Shown here: positions 53,301 through 64,000 of the stretch, in pieces
Numbering within the stretch: the stretch's first letter is position 1
How the letters are laid out: the number at the start of each line of letters is the position of its first letter
Assembly (NCBI GenBank): GCA_000149265.1
Contig: CH003321.1
Location: 27,539-91,538 of the forward strand
Reading direction: 5' to 3'
Source: Ciona savignyi
Lineage: Eukaryota > Chordata > Ascidiacea > Phlebobranchia > Cionidae
Length of the DNA stretch: 64,000 nucleotides
Translations under genes and position numbers: made by a program
The notes under the pieces: model-generated
Databases searched by the model: none
Told to the model about the DNA's origin: nothing
The model's input: only the letters and a program-made list of their open reading frames with translations

Positions 53301-54747
53301 GCGTGATAAGTTAAAGAAAAGTATATACTGATTCTACAATGATGTAAACTCAATGTACCTTTCAAGATGTAAGTTGTTTAGATGCCTTCTAATTTCAGAG
53401 GCAATAGTGGAAGAGGGTGAGGGACTGAGCGGTGTGTGGTTCATATCCAACATGGGGTGTCTTGTCAATTGGTAACGCTGTGCGTAGTACGACCCCATGT
53501 CATTTGTATGAACTGTATTTGGGAAGAGTGAATTTGGTCGATTGGTGGCACCCATGAATCCTGAGAGCCTTGGATCCATCGACTCTGGTGGCTCACGGGG
53601 CTCACTTGGTGGTTTAAGTGTGTTTCCCAGCATTAATACCATTTCCTGTTAATAATATTAATATGTGAAGTAAAACTATCCACAGAAATTAAAACAGTCC
53701 ACTAACACCAGTTCTGTAAATTGCAACAGAAACTTATTGTATTGGGATAATACAAGATACGCTTCTATCATGCACTATTAAAATATGCTTGCTGTTACAC
53801 TTTTATCAGTATGAGTAAGTGGATTGGGGTTAATAAATATTACCCGCGGTCAAATTTGTAATAATCTCTAGTGTCTTTGCACATGAGTTTATAGTTGTTA
53901 TGGTTATAGATATACAAGGTTTAACAAAACGGATTTGTTAAGTAACCTCCTAATTCATGATGCTTCCATATGCATGGAAATATTTGCATATGGATACATT
54001 ACTAATCTTTATAATAAATCTAACTATTAAATACGATGTTCAATATGTATGCTGACCTATTTCTAAACAAGCAATCAATACATGGTACTAAGACAGCTAC
54101 ACCTCCCTAGACTGATGCAGGTTTAAAGATTTAAGGGATATATAAAATCCCCAATATTACTGACTGGTGTTCAACACTTCAAGGTGAACAAATAACAAAA
54201 AACCCCAGATTTAGGCCTAAAATCATAGCTAAATTATTTATTTTTTCCTCTGTGATTTAAGGGACAAGCCATTAGCAACATATGCCACCCAGACCGTGTA
54301 TGTCTGATAAAAAACATAAATAATTGAACATCAGGTGCACTGGGGACTAATTATTGATTCAACTTTTGCTTTAGTGCTGCTTCTGGTAAGCTGTGTGCCA
54401 ACCTAAATGCACACTCTAATATTGCACAAAGAATATTCAGATAATTGTAAAACAGGTATTAGCATAAAATTTTGTACTTCCAATAAATGCTTAATGCTTC
54501 ATAAATTGGGGTTTTGTAACTTCATACCTTAAAATCAAACTTATTATATATATATATATATAACAAGCAATTCCATGAAAATCTGTGACCATTAGCACAA
54601 ACTGTACGCCAGAATATATAAACAAACATTAAACCACGAGAGTGCATTCCGAACTGCACCAAAACGGAAAGGCATTTTAATTAAAACTGACTTTTGTAGT
54701 AACTCTAAATAAGATTTTCTAGAAACACTTCATAAAATCAACGCTAC

Positions 54748-54819
<72 letters not shown>

Positions 54820-55727
54820 ATACATATATATATCATAGATGAAAATGTGTGTATAGTTGTTGCAGAGCATTGTATTTCATAACTGACTTGAGTTCTTAAG
54901 CTAGGCACACGTGTTTTGCGTAACGCCCAATTAATCTTTAAAAGTATTTTCTCCACAAAACCTATTGTATCATCACAACAAGATTAATTACCACATAATA
55001 CTCCACATGCCTACCTTCAAACTAGATGCTTGTGATTCCAACTTGCTAATTTGTGAGGTATTGTTTGATAATTCCTTTTTCAGAGTAGTGTTTTCGAGCT
55101 TAAGAGATTCCACTTGCAGTAGAAGTTGATCATATCGAGATAGTTCTTTATTTCTCTCGCCATTGAGGTTATTTTCTATAAATAAACGACAATTCTCAAT
55201 TAAAATGAATTTATGGAATTTTAAGCTCCTTTAACCCACATCCAGTGCTATACTGGTAGAATAGGTAAGTAATTATAAATAAAATGTAAATACTCTCACA
55301 TGTACAAATTAGAGATACTTGTTTAGTGTGTCATGTCATTACAATTTATATTATTCTTTAGCTGTAAGATTAAATATTCTTTTTCTTATTCAGTTAACAA
55401 AAACATAAAAATACAAATAACATAATTGTCCACTAACATTTTTATATATATTATCTGTTTGTCAGGGTGGTATTATAAAAAAATCTTATCCGCAAAAAAT
55501 AACCTTTTTATAAAAAACTATCCGCAAAAAATAACCTTTTTATAAGATAAAAAACAGGTACAGGAAAAAAATTAAAAAATATATGAAAATATACCTTCGT
55601 TGTTGGATGGATGTTCATCTGCATTTTCGTTTTGCACATCCCCATTTACAGTTGGAACAAAGTTTTCATTGCTGCTTGTCCTCGTAGGCATAATTCTTTG
55701 ACTGGGAGAATCTGGTACAACTAACAT
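38371..55727 (-). CDS. APC: Adenomatous polyposis coli protein (APC), complete coding region
   Basis: Scaffold of the beta-catenin destruction complex that also binds microtubules and EB1. Exons 5' to 3': 55595-55727, 55015-55175, 53359-53645, 52619-52727, 51921-52037, 51436-51571, 51191-51302, 50831-51026, 50130-50370, 49490-49865, 49242-49404, 48415-48492, 47245-47448, 46745-46876, 46164-46270, 45510-45699, 44965-45096, 42857-44865, 41381-42710, 41090-41221, 39124-40926, 38371-38547. The sum is 8325 nt, exactly in frame, giving 2774 residues (human 2843). N-terminal coiled coil (SRYDQLLLQVESLKLENTTL); armadillo repeats ~420-930 (ILRNLSCQADKEGRDLL, LSALWNLSGHCPENR, IESGGGILRNVSS); two 15-aa beta-catenin repeats (~1120, ~1207); 20-aa repeats (~1239, ~1853, ~2068); one SAMP/axin repeat (VISPSDIPDSPGQSMP, ~1351); basic Ser-rich region; SKIP and THIP, EB1-type S/TxIP motifs; PFNYRP; C-terminal QTTV PDZ ligand. 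Further 5' non-coding exons may exist. Confidence 0.96.
54752..54815. repeat. (TA)n microsatellite in an APC intron
   Basis: About 64 bases of alternating AT in the intron between APC coding exons 2 and 3. A shorter (TA)n run lies at about 54544-54562. Confidence 0.95.
55487..55545. repeat. Tandem ~35-bp duplication in an APC intron
   Basis: The block TATCCGCAAAAAATAACC followed by TTTTTATAA occurs twice in a row in intron 1 of the APC coding region. Confidence 0.75.
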
Positions 55728-56903
55728 CTTGTGAAGGATTTCAATTCATCCATGATGAAAAGAACGTATTTAAAGCAGGATAAGAGAATCAAATGTCTTT
55801 ATAACTAAATAAAAGCAATAATACAATATGGTATAAAAAAGAATGTACCACTGTTAAGCACCAATCTGCAGAAAAAAGTAAGTCATTAAATAAACGGATG
55901 GTAAGGGTAAAGATAGGAATCATCTCGGTCCAGATCTCTGCAATATGCTCGTACATCTTAAACTTTGTAACACGAAATCCCTTTAATAAAGAGTAATAAC
56001 TTGAAGTTTAACTGTCAATTTATTAATTTGATGCTTTGTTCTGTACTACACACATCACATGCAGAGAAATAACACATGTACTGTTATAAGGTAAAACAAG
56101 AATGTTAAGAATACTAGTGCTTATCCTGCAGACAGTAGGCTACTTTTCAAGCATCATTTTATTTAGCTGTTTAGAGACAATCACAACATTAAGTGACTAT
56201 ATGGTGGCAACGTAGCACACAAGACTTTTAGGTAAAAATTGTAAAAAACCAGCAATACTAGGAAAGCCTCAAAACGATTAATTAAGCCAGTCCAATCAGT
56301 TAGTTTCACACAATTGCAGCCTAGTATATGATATATGGCTGTTTTCGACAAGTCAGGTGTGTTGTAAGTAGATCAAACGGGGTATTTTTAAAGAAAAGTA
56401 GACATACTACCTCATAGTTATCATGCTTGCTATTGTCATACATCTTATAATAGTACTGGTACTGGCTTATAATGTTAAGAAATTAAATATTTAAACATGT
56501 ACCATATACTTAACACTGCCAATGTAATAATCTCAACGTTACAACTTCTATCATATTTACAATACTTTAAATACTAGCTTAAGGATACAATGTGCAGACT
56601 AAGGAGATAATTTAATGCATGTAGAATAATAATGCTAACCATATTTAAGATTTCTTAAACTTTCAATAATCTAACAGAAAGCTTAAATACTTCAACAGCG
56701 CACAACTAACCTCTTCTTCAAAATAAATCCACCTTAATTCCGGTCTGTGAATGGTATGTTATCAGAACAATAATAAATTTACTCTTTATCGCCAACTTAC
56801 GGATGTGGTGTATGTTAGACTTTTTTATTTGGGGAAATCAGGGTGGCATACTGCGAATGCGCTTGCTTGCCATAAGCCATTTTATGCGAGAGTCTACAAT
56901 AAG

Positions 56904-58227
56904 GTTCCGACAATGGTTGTTCGGTTACGAACCAACAAATCGTAAACTTTTACTTTGTAATACTGTCGTCCGTTTTTTAAGTAGGCTACAGTTAGTATTA
57001 TTTGGTTCAATGGTTGGAGCCTTGAAAAAAATTGAGAAAAATGCTCAACTCAATTGTGAGGTGCAGTCGGCTTTTGTAAAGTAGAAAAATTAAAACAAAA
57101 TTAAAAGAAATTTCACAGGTGGTTTAAAAACCACGCAAGTGCAGAACTCACAAAAACATTCTAAATTTATCTTATCGAAGTGGGTTAAAAATAGTTTTCT
57201 GTAAAATTGTACCCGGAATTCTTTTTTAGCAATCGTTCAGAAGCTTTTTTAATAAAAGTGTCCTGTGCATGTCTTCGCATATACGCTTTAAGATAACCGG
57301 AATTTTTGTAATGCGACATTGGCCTTATTCATGATTGAAATGTTATAATATGGTAAATACTAAATAAAATATTATTCTACTGGAGACAGTTACAACTTTA
57401 ATATATCCTATATATGGCCTATTCTGCACATCCGTTTGTGAGTTTGGCAACAATCATCATTACTGTATTATAAATAAGCTTGTCAAGAAAGATGCACAAA
57501 ACTCCCCTCCAATAAGGGAATGCGTTTATACGACATAAATAAAAAAGATTGTAGAAGTTCATATATAAAGAATTAATTAATTATATGGTGTGGAATTTAA
57601 TACTGTGTTTATATAATAAAAGTGAAATATTGAACAATCGGAGCAAAACCCATTTCGTTTTTATACACATATTTTATAATATTAAGCGTGATTTCAAGAT
57701 AAACTGGAATAGTTGACAAATTGGTTATAACATGTGTTATACCATTTTTTGTAAATTACTACATTAGAGAAAACTGAATTACCAAGATGTTTTTAGGTAT
57801 ATTTCCTATATTCGTGATCTTACGATTTCTTCTTGTATACAATCGCATCGATCAATAACACATTCGTATAGAAATTAACAGGGGTAAGTTTAAATCAACA
57901 CATTTTCCCACCATAGTAGCTAAAATCACAAAGCTAGAATAACTATTTTCATCTAGTAACATTTCTAAACGTCTCACGTTGAAATGTGGTATTCTGGCTT
58001 TTCCGACTAAATTACAGCGTCATGATAATAATCCGCGAAACTAATATTAAAGCCATCGAATAGATATACAGTAGTTGGCCTAGGCCCTAAAAATACTGTG
58101 TATTACGTGTGTTTAAGAATCTATTATACATATCCTCTAATCTTGTGTTACAGATGCAATATGCTATGATGTCTTGTATATCCAACAACAATAGTTTTTT
58201 CTAATTAAAACTCTAATCGGCTGGGTT
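56904..58227. repeat. Long direct repeat, copy 1 (1.32 kb)
   Basis: Nearly identical to 62072-63394 in the same orientation, from GTTCCGACAATGGTTGTTCG to CTAATCGGCTGGGTT. The one difference I noticed is CCGTTTGTGAG here against CCGTTTTGAG in copy 2. It carries a 59-codon ORF conserved simply because the copies are identical. No known transposon protein or inverted termini were recognised. Confidence 0.9.
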
Positions 58228-58773
58228 TCCAATATCCATGTGATCATGACGTATGCTGTGGACCCAACAGTTTACTTAAACCGCCTGGTACACGCATAAA
58301 ATATCGTCCCCGTTATTCAACATATTTTACATTAATGCCTCGGTGGTGTTTAATTAATTTTACAAAGTCTGGTCATGTCTTATTTAATCGCCCAATCCCA
58401 TAGTTGTAGTATTTTTAATTTGGTATTATTTCGGAAATAAATTTTGATTTTAACGAAAATACTGTGCTGCTTTTTAGTTCTTGTAAGTTATTTGACTCAG
58501 TGTTTGGGCACAATATTGCAAATTTAATTGCGGTAAACTTGATATTTATGAACTAGATATATAAATGTACTGTCATTTACCAGATTTTCCCAACCCTGTT
58601 CCTGCACTGTTATATACGTTTCCTCAAATAAAACCTACACTTTTAAATGGGGGTGCTATTTTTTAAACTTTAAAAAAGAAGAAGTTGTCTAAGTGTAGTA
58701 AAACTCGCCAAACAGACAAGGTTCTGCGGAAGCCGCCCATATAATCGAGTAATCACAACGCAAATAGGTTGGA

Positions 58774-58978
58774 TAGGATAGGATAGGATATTCATCTTTA
58801 TCCCCATGAATGGGAAAACCAATGGGGTTAACACACGGGCCATCGTCAGATCACCTCGCGCCCATCGTCGGGTTACCGGAGCTATTGCAGTGTGTTGTAT
58901 ATGATAGACACGTTCATCAATTTCAACCTTTCGATTGAAAGGTGACACATTTAACCGTTAGACCAACGGGCCGGACTT
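58774..58978 (+). repeat. Dispersed repeat, near-complete copy
   Basis: Begins GGATAGGATAGGATATTCAT, then TTTATCCCCATGAATGGG, TTAACACACGGGCCATCGTC, CGTCGGGTTACCGGAGC and CACGTTCATCAATTT. Its end on the minus strand reads CCGGCCCGTTGGTCTAACGG, a tRNA A-box-like sequence. Confidence 0.75.
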
Positions 58979-59200
58979 TGTTGTTTTGGAAAATTGGAAT
59001 TTTGGGAAACTCGTTAATCGATTACACGCCCTATCACGCGCATGCGGTATAATTGTTTGCTTTTATATACTTGAGCAGAAATTGTGGGGCAACAACGAAA
59101 TATAAACTGTTTTTCAACGAAACACAACAGCCGACGTGTACTATCCGCTGCATGGTGCTGCAGGATAAAATAGTATAAGTATGCTCATGTTTAGTTGTAC

Positions 59201-59267
59201 GGTCGTGTGGCATAATGGTTAACGCGACCGATACATATACCGACTGTTATACAAAGTTGGCTCCGAC
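59201..59267 (+). repeat. tRNA-derived SINE head
   Basis: GGTCGTGTGGCATAATGG followed by TTAACGCGACC is the same 5' sequence as the minus-strand element at 18570-18673. A B box is not visible here; the copy passes into CTCCGAC and a poly-A run. Confidence 0.6.
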
Positions 59268-59336
59268 AAAAAAAAAAGTTTATTCCCGTGAATGGGAAAA
59301 CCAAGGGTGTTAACACACGGGCAATCGTCAGATCAA
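59268..59336 (+). repeat. Dispersed repeat, truncated copy joined to the SINE head
   Basis: After an A run the sequence reads TATTCCCGTGAATGGG, AACCAAGGGTGTTAACACAC and GGGCAATCGTCAGATCA, then stops. As at 18570-18960, this body lies next to a tRNA-like head. Confidence 0.65.
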
Positions 59337-59343
59337 CTATTCA

Positions 59344-59465
59344 ATTTACAAACGGCGCCCATAGATAAAACGGCAAACAAGTTGACGATTTAGCTAAATC
59401 GTCAAAAAAAGGTTGCGATTTAGCTAAATCGGCAGAAAAGTTGAATTTTTACAAACGGCGCCCCA
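59344..59465. repeat. Palindromic block flanked by TTTACAAACGGCGCCC repeats
   Basis: A perfect 24-bp palindrome spans 59382-59405, centred on TTTAGCTAAA, and a second palindrome CGATTTAGCTAAATCG lies at 59416-59431. Both sit between two direct copies of TTTACAAACGGCGCCC (about 59345 and 59448). Confidence 0.8.
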
Positions 59466-59942
59466 TACAAAAGAACCCAAATGTAATAGTTAAAGGTACA
59501 TAATGGTTTAGAAATGCAGCACAGGATGCTTTGTTCGTCTATAGGCAAAATCACAGATTAATTTCAGCGGATTCACGTAAAAACAAGGGTCATCGCAGTA
59601 AGATTTAAAGCACAAAACTTCATTGAAATCGCTTTTATTATCTTATAAATTACTATGTACATTTCAGACTGTTCTAACTGAAGAACAAGCAGCCGATAAC
59701 AATGAAGGACATTGTGGTTTTAAAATGAACATTTATACGAGTTTTTCAATTATCCGTTACCCATTTCCCGGACAGACCGTATCCGCACCGCCGCTAGGGT
59801 TTAAATTTTATATATCCGATTTCACCAAGACACTTGTACATATGAGAAACGATCAACTGTAACCGGTTTGTGTATTTGGAACGTTAACGAATTCAATATT
59901 TAAACAAAATCACCAAGCTTTGGAAAGTATGAAGCAACACAC

Positions 59943-59948
59943 TTTATT
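59943..59948 (-). terminator. Poly(A) signal AATAAA of the alpha-tubulin gene
   Basis: AATAAA on the minus strand, 62 bases beyond the TAA stop at 60011-60013, a normal distance for a short tubulin 3' UTR. Confidence 0.7.
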
Positions 59949-60010
59949 TTTGTTGAAGTAAAGGAAACATTGCCATGAGGCAAGGCTACACACACAAATC
60001 AAAATGCGGT

Positions 60011-61802
<1,792 letters not shown>

Positions 61803-61906
61803 TTTGATAAATTCTGTAAAATAAAACGGCTCAGAAAAACTTGACAGCAACTTTACGTGGCTTTAGTTCATCTAAATGATAAGGCGTTAACCGTGGACGC
61901 AAGAGC

Positions 61907-61950
61907 TTTTATACGCTCTATTACGTCATAGCACGATAGCACGTGATTGG
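61907..61950 (-). promoter_or_regulatory. Alpha-tubulin core promoter
   Basis: Reading the minus strand 5' to 3': CCAAT (61946-61950), overlapping E-box CACGTG (61940-61945), CRE-like TGACGTAA (61921-61928) and TATAAAA (61907-61913). The TATA box lies about 105 bases upstream of the ATG-only exon, which leaves room for a start site near 61880 and a short 5' UTR. The order and spacing are typical of a strong TATA promoter. Confidence 0.7.
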
Positions 61951-62071
61951 TCTGCGCTGAGCGATTCAATTAAGAGTACTGGGCAAGTCACGCGGGAAAT
62001 CGTAAAAAAAGAAATCTCGTGGGAGGACGGTAATCATCTGTTGAACTGGAGAGGCTGGCACGCGTATACTT

Positions 62072-63394
62072 GTTCCGACAATGGTTGTTCGGTTACGAAC
62101 CAACAAATCGTAAACTTTTACTTTGTAATACTGTCGTCCGTTTTTTAAGTAGGCTACAGTTAGTATTATTTGGTTCAATGGTTGGAGCCTTGAAAAAAAT
62201 TGAGAAAAATGCTCAACTCAATTGTGAGGTGCAGTCGGCTTTTGTAAAGTAGAAAAATTAAAACAAAATTAAAAGAAATTTCACAGGTGGTTTAAAAACC
62301 ACGCAAGTGCAGAACTCACAAAAACATTCTAAATTTATCTTATCGAAGTGGGTTAAAAATAGTTTTCTGTAAAATTGTACCCGGAATTCTTTTTTAGCAA
62401 TCGTTCAGAAGCTTTTTTAATAAAAGTGTCCTGTGCATGTCTTCGCATATACGCTTTAAGATAACCGGAATTTTTGTAATGCGACATTGGCCTTATTCAT
62501 GATTGAAATGTTATAATATGGTAAATACTAAATAAAATATTATTCTACTGGAGACAGTTACAACTTTAATATATCCTATATATGGCCTATTCTGCACATC
62601 CGTTTTGAGTTTGGCAACAATCATCATTACTGTATTATAAATAAGCTTGTCAAGAAAGATGCACAAAACTCCCCTCCAATAAGGGAATGCGTTTATACGA
62701 CATAAATAAAAAAGATTGTAGAAGTTCATATATAAAGAATTAATTAATTATATGGTGTGGAATTTAATACTGTGTTTATATAATAAAAGTGAAATATTGA
62801 ACAATCGGAGCAAAACCCATTTCGTTTTTATACACATATTTTATAATATTAAGCGTGATTTCAAGATAAACTGGAATAGTTGACAAATTGGTTATAACAT
62901 GTGTTATACCATTTTTTGTAAATTACTACATTAGAGAAAACTGAATTACCAAGATGTTTTTAGGTATATTTCCTATATTCGTGATCTTACGATTTCTTCT
63001 TGTATACAATCGCATCGATCAATAACACATTCGTATAGAAATTAACAGGGGTAAGTTTAAATCAACACATTTTCCCACCATAGTAGCTAAAATCACAAAG
63101 CTAGAATAACTATTTTCATCTAGTAACATTTCTAAACGTCTCACGTTGAAATGTGGTATTCTGGCTTTTCCGACTAAATTACAGCGTCATGATAATAATC
63201 CGCGAAACTAATATTAAAGCCATCGAATAGATATACAGTAGTTGGCCTAGGCCCTAAAAATACTGTGTATTACGTGTGTTTAAGAATCTATTATACATAT
63301 CCTCTAATCTTGTGTTACAGATGCAATATGCTATGATGTCTTGTATATCCAACAACAATAGTTTTTTCTAATTAAAACTCTAATCGGCTGGGTT
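62072..63394. repeat. Long direct repeat, copy 2 (1.32 kb)
   Basis: Matches 56904-58227 over its whole length in the same orientation. The unique sequence between the copies includes the complete alpha-tubulin gene. Confidence 0.9.
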
Positions 63395-63408
63395 AAAACT
63401 CTAATCGG

Positions 63409-64000
63409 ATTATTCTACTGGAGACAGTTACAACTTTAATATATCCTATATATGGCCTATTCTGCACATCCGTTTTGAGTTTGGCAACAATCATCATTAC
63501 TGTATTATAAATAAGCTTGTCAAGAAAGATGCACAAAACTCCCCTCCAATAAGGGAATGCGTTTATACGACATAAATAAAAAAGATTGTAGAAGTTCATA
63601 TATAAAGAATTAATTAATTATATGGTGTGGAATTTAATACTGTGTTTATATAATAAAAGTGAAATATTGAACAATCGGAGCAAAACCCATTTCGTTTTTA
63701 TACACATATTTTATAATATTAAGCGTGATTTCAAGATAAACTGGAATAGTTGACAAATTGGTTATAACATGTGTTATACCATTTTTTGTAAATTACTACA
63801 TTAGAGAAAACTGAATTACCAAGATGTTTTTAGGTATATTTCCTATATTCGTGATCTTACGATTTCTTCTTGTATACAATCGCATCGATCAATAACACAT
63901 TCGTATAGAAATTAACAGGGGTAAGTTTAAATCAACACATTTTCCCACCATAGTAGCTAAAATCACAAAGCTAGAATAACTATTTTCATCTAGTAACATT
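63409..64000. repeat. Tandem continuation of the long repeat (copy 3, cut by window end)
   Basis: Repeats copy 2 from about 62539 onward with an 870-base offset, to the last base of the window. At the junction the 16-base TTAAAACTCTAATCGG occurs twice (63372-63387 and 63393-63408). Confidence 0.9.

Larger units (their letters stand above)
55728..60010. other. Region between the APC start and the tubulin 3' end
   Basis: No supported gene in about 4.3 kb. It must hold the APC promoter and any non-coding first exons. It contains long-repeat copy 1 (56904-58227), dispersed repeat copies (58774-58978, 59268-59336), a SINE head (59201-59267) and the palindromic block at 59344-59465. Confidence 0.6.
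61951..64000. other. Region upstream of alpha-tubulin, mostly long repeat
   Basis: About 120 bases of unique sequence, then long-repeat copy 2 and its tandem continuation to the window end. No gene was recognised. Confidence 0.7.

Noticed and set aside
56803-57084. 93-codon ORF whose last 59 codons recur at 62070-62252
   Set aside because: The conservation is explained by near-identity of the whole 1.3-kb repeat at DNA level, not by selection on protein.
59623-59862. 79-codon plus-strand ORF downstream of the tubulin gene
   Set aside because: A plausible acceptor precedes part of it, but there is no partner exon and no recognised family.

Overview
This window is animal nuclear DNA, most likely from an ascidian tunicate of the Ciona type (inferred, not proven). 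The reasons are AT-rich non-coding DNA, many small exons with short GT-AG introns, compact gene spacing, and proteins that are clearly chordate/metazoan. All genes were assembled by hand by following splice sites and reading phase. Exon ends are therefore predictions, usually exact or within a base or two.

Layout. (1) 1-10250, plus strand: the C-terminal ~890 residues of the non-catalytic Rab3 GAP subunit (RAB3GAP2); its 5' end lies outside the window. (2) 11343-17059 and 18426-26312, plus strand: two tandem meprin-like membrane metalloproteases (signal peptide, propeptide, astacin, MAM, MATH, transmembrane helix), each of 16 exons with largely identical internal exon sizes. (3) 26650-30334, minus strand: a PAPS transporter of the SLC35B3 type, broken by a 513-base run of N. 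(4) 32596-33804, minus strand: an unrecognised two-exon protein with an alpha/beta-hydrolase-like AHSHGA elbow. (5) 35261-36240, minus strand: an unrecognised 222-residue single-pass membrane protein in three exons. (6) 38371-55727, minus strand: a complete APC tumour-suppressor orthologue, 22 coding exons and 2774 residues, from the N-terminal coiled coil to a C-terminal PDZ ligand. (7) 60011-61802, minus strand: an alpha-tubulin gene with an ATG-only first exon and a recognisable promoter.

The space between genes holds dispersed repeats: a tRNA-derived SINE-like family, a MITE with 36-bp inverted ends and a perfect 8-bp target duplication (31296-31518), a hAT-like element (17242-17463), a 24-bp perfect palindrome (59382-59405), and a 1.32-kb near-identical direct repeat on either side of the tubulin gene (56904-58227 and 62072-63394) that continues as a tandem copy to the window end.

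The genes do not form one pathway. APC and alpha-tubulin are functionally linked through microtubules, but their adjacency is probably accidental. I found no multi-gene system that is clearly new. The best candidates for new biology are the hydrolase-like gene, the small membrane protein and a threefold repeated AGYVTSLP motif inside APC. Two local reading-frame conflicts, in RAB3GAP2 and alpha-tubulin, look more like consensus sequence errors than biology.
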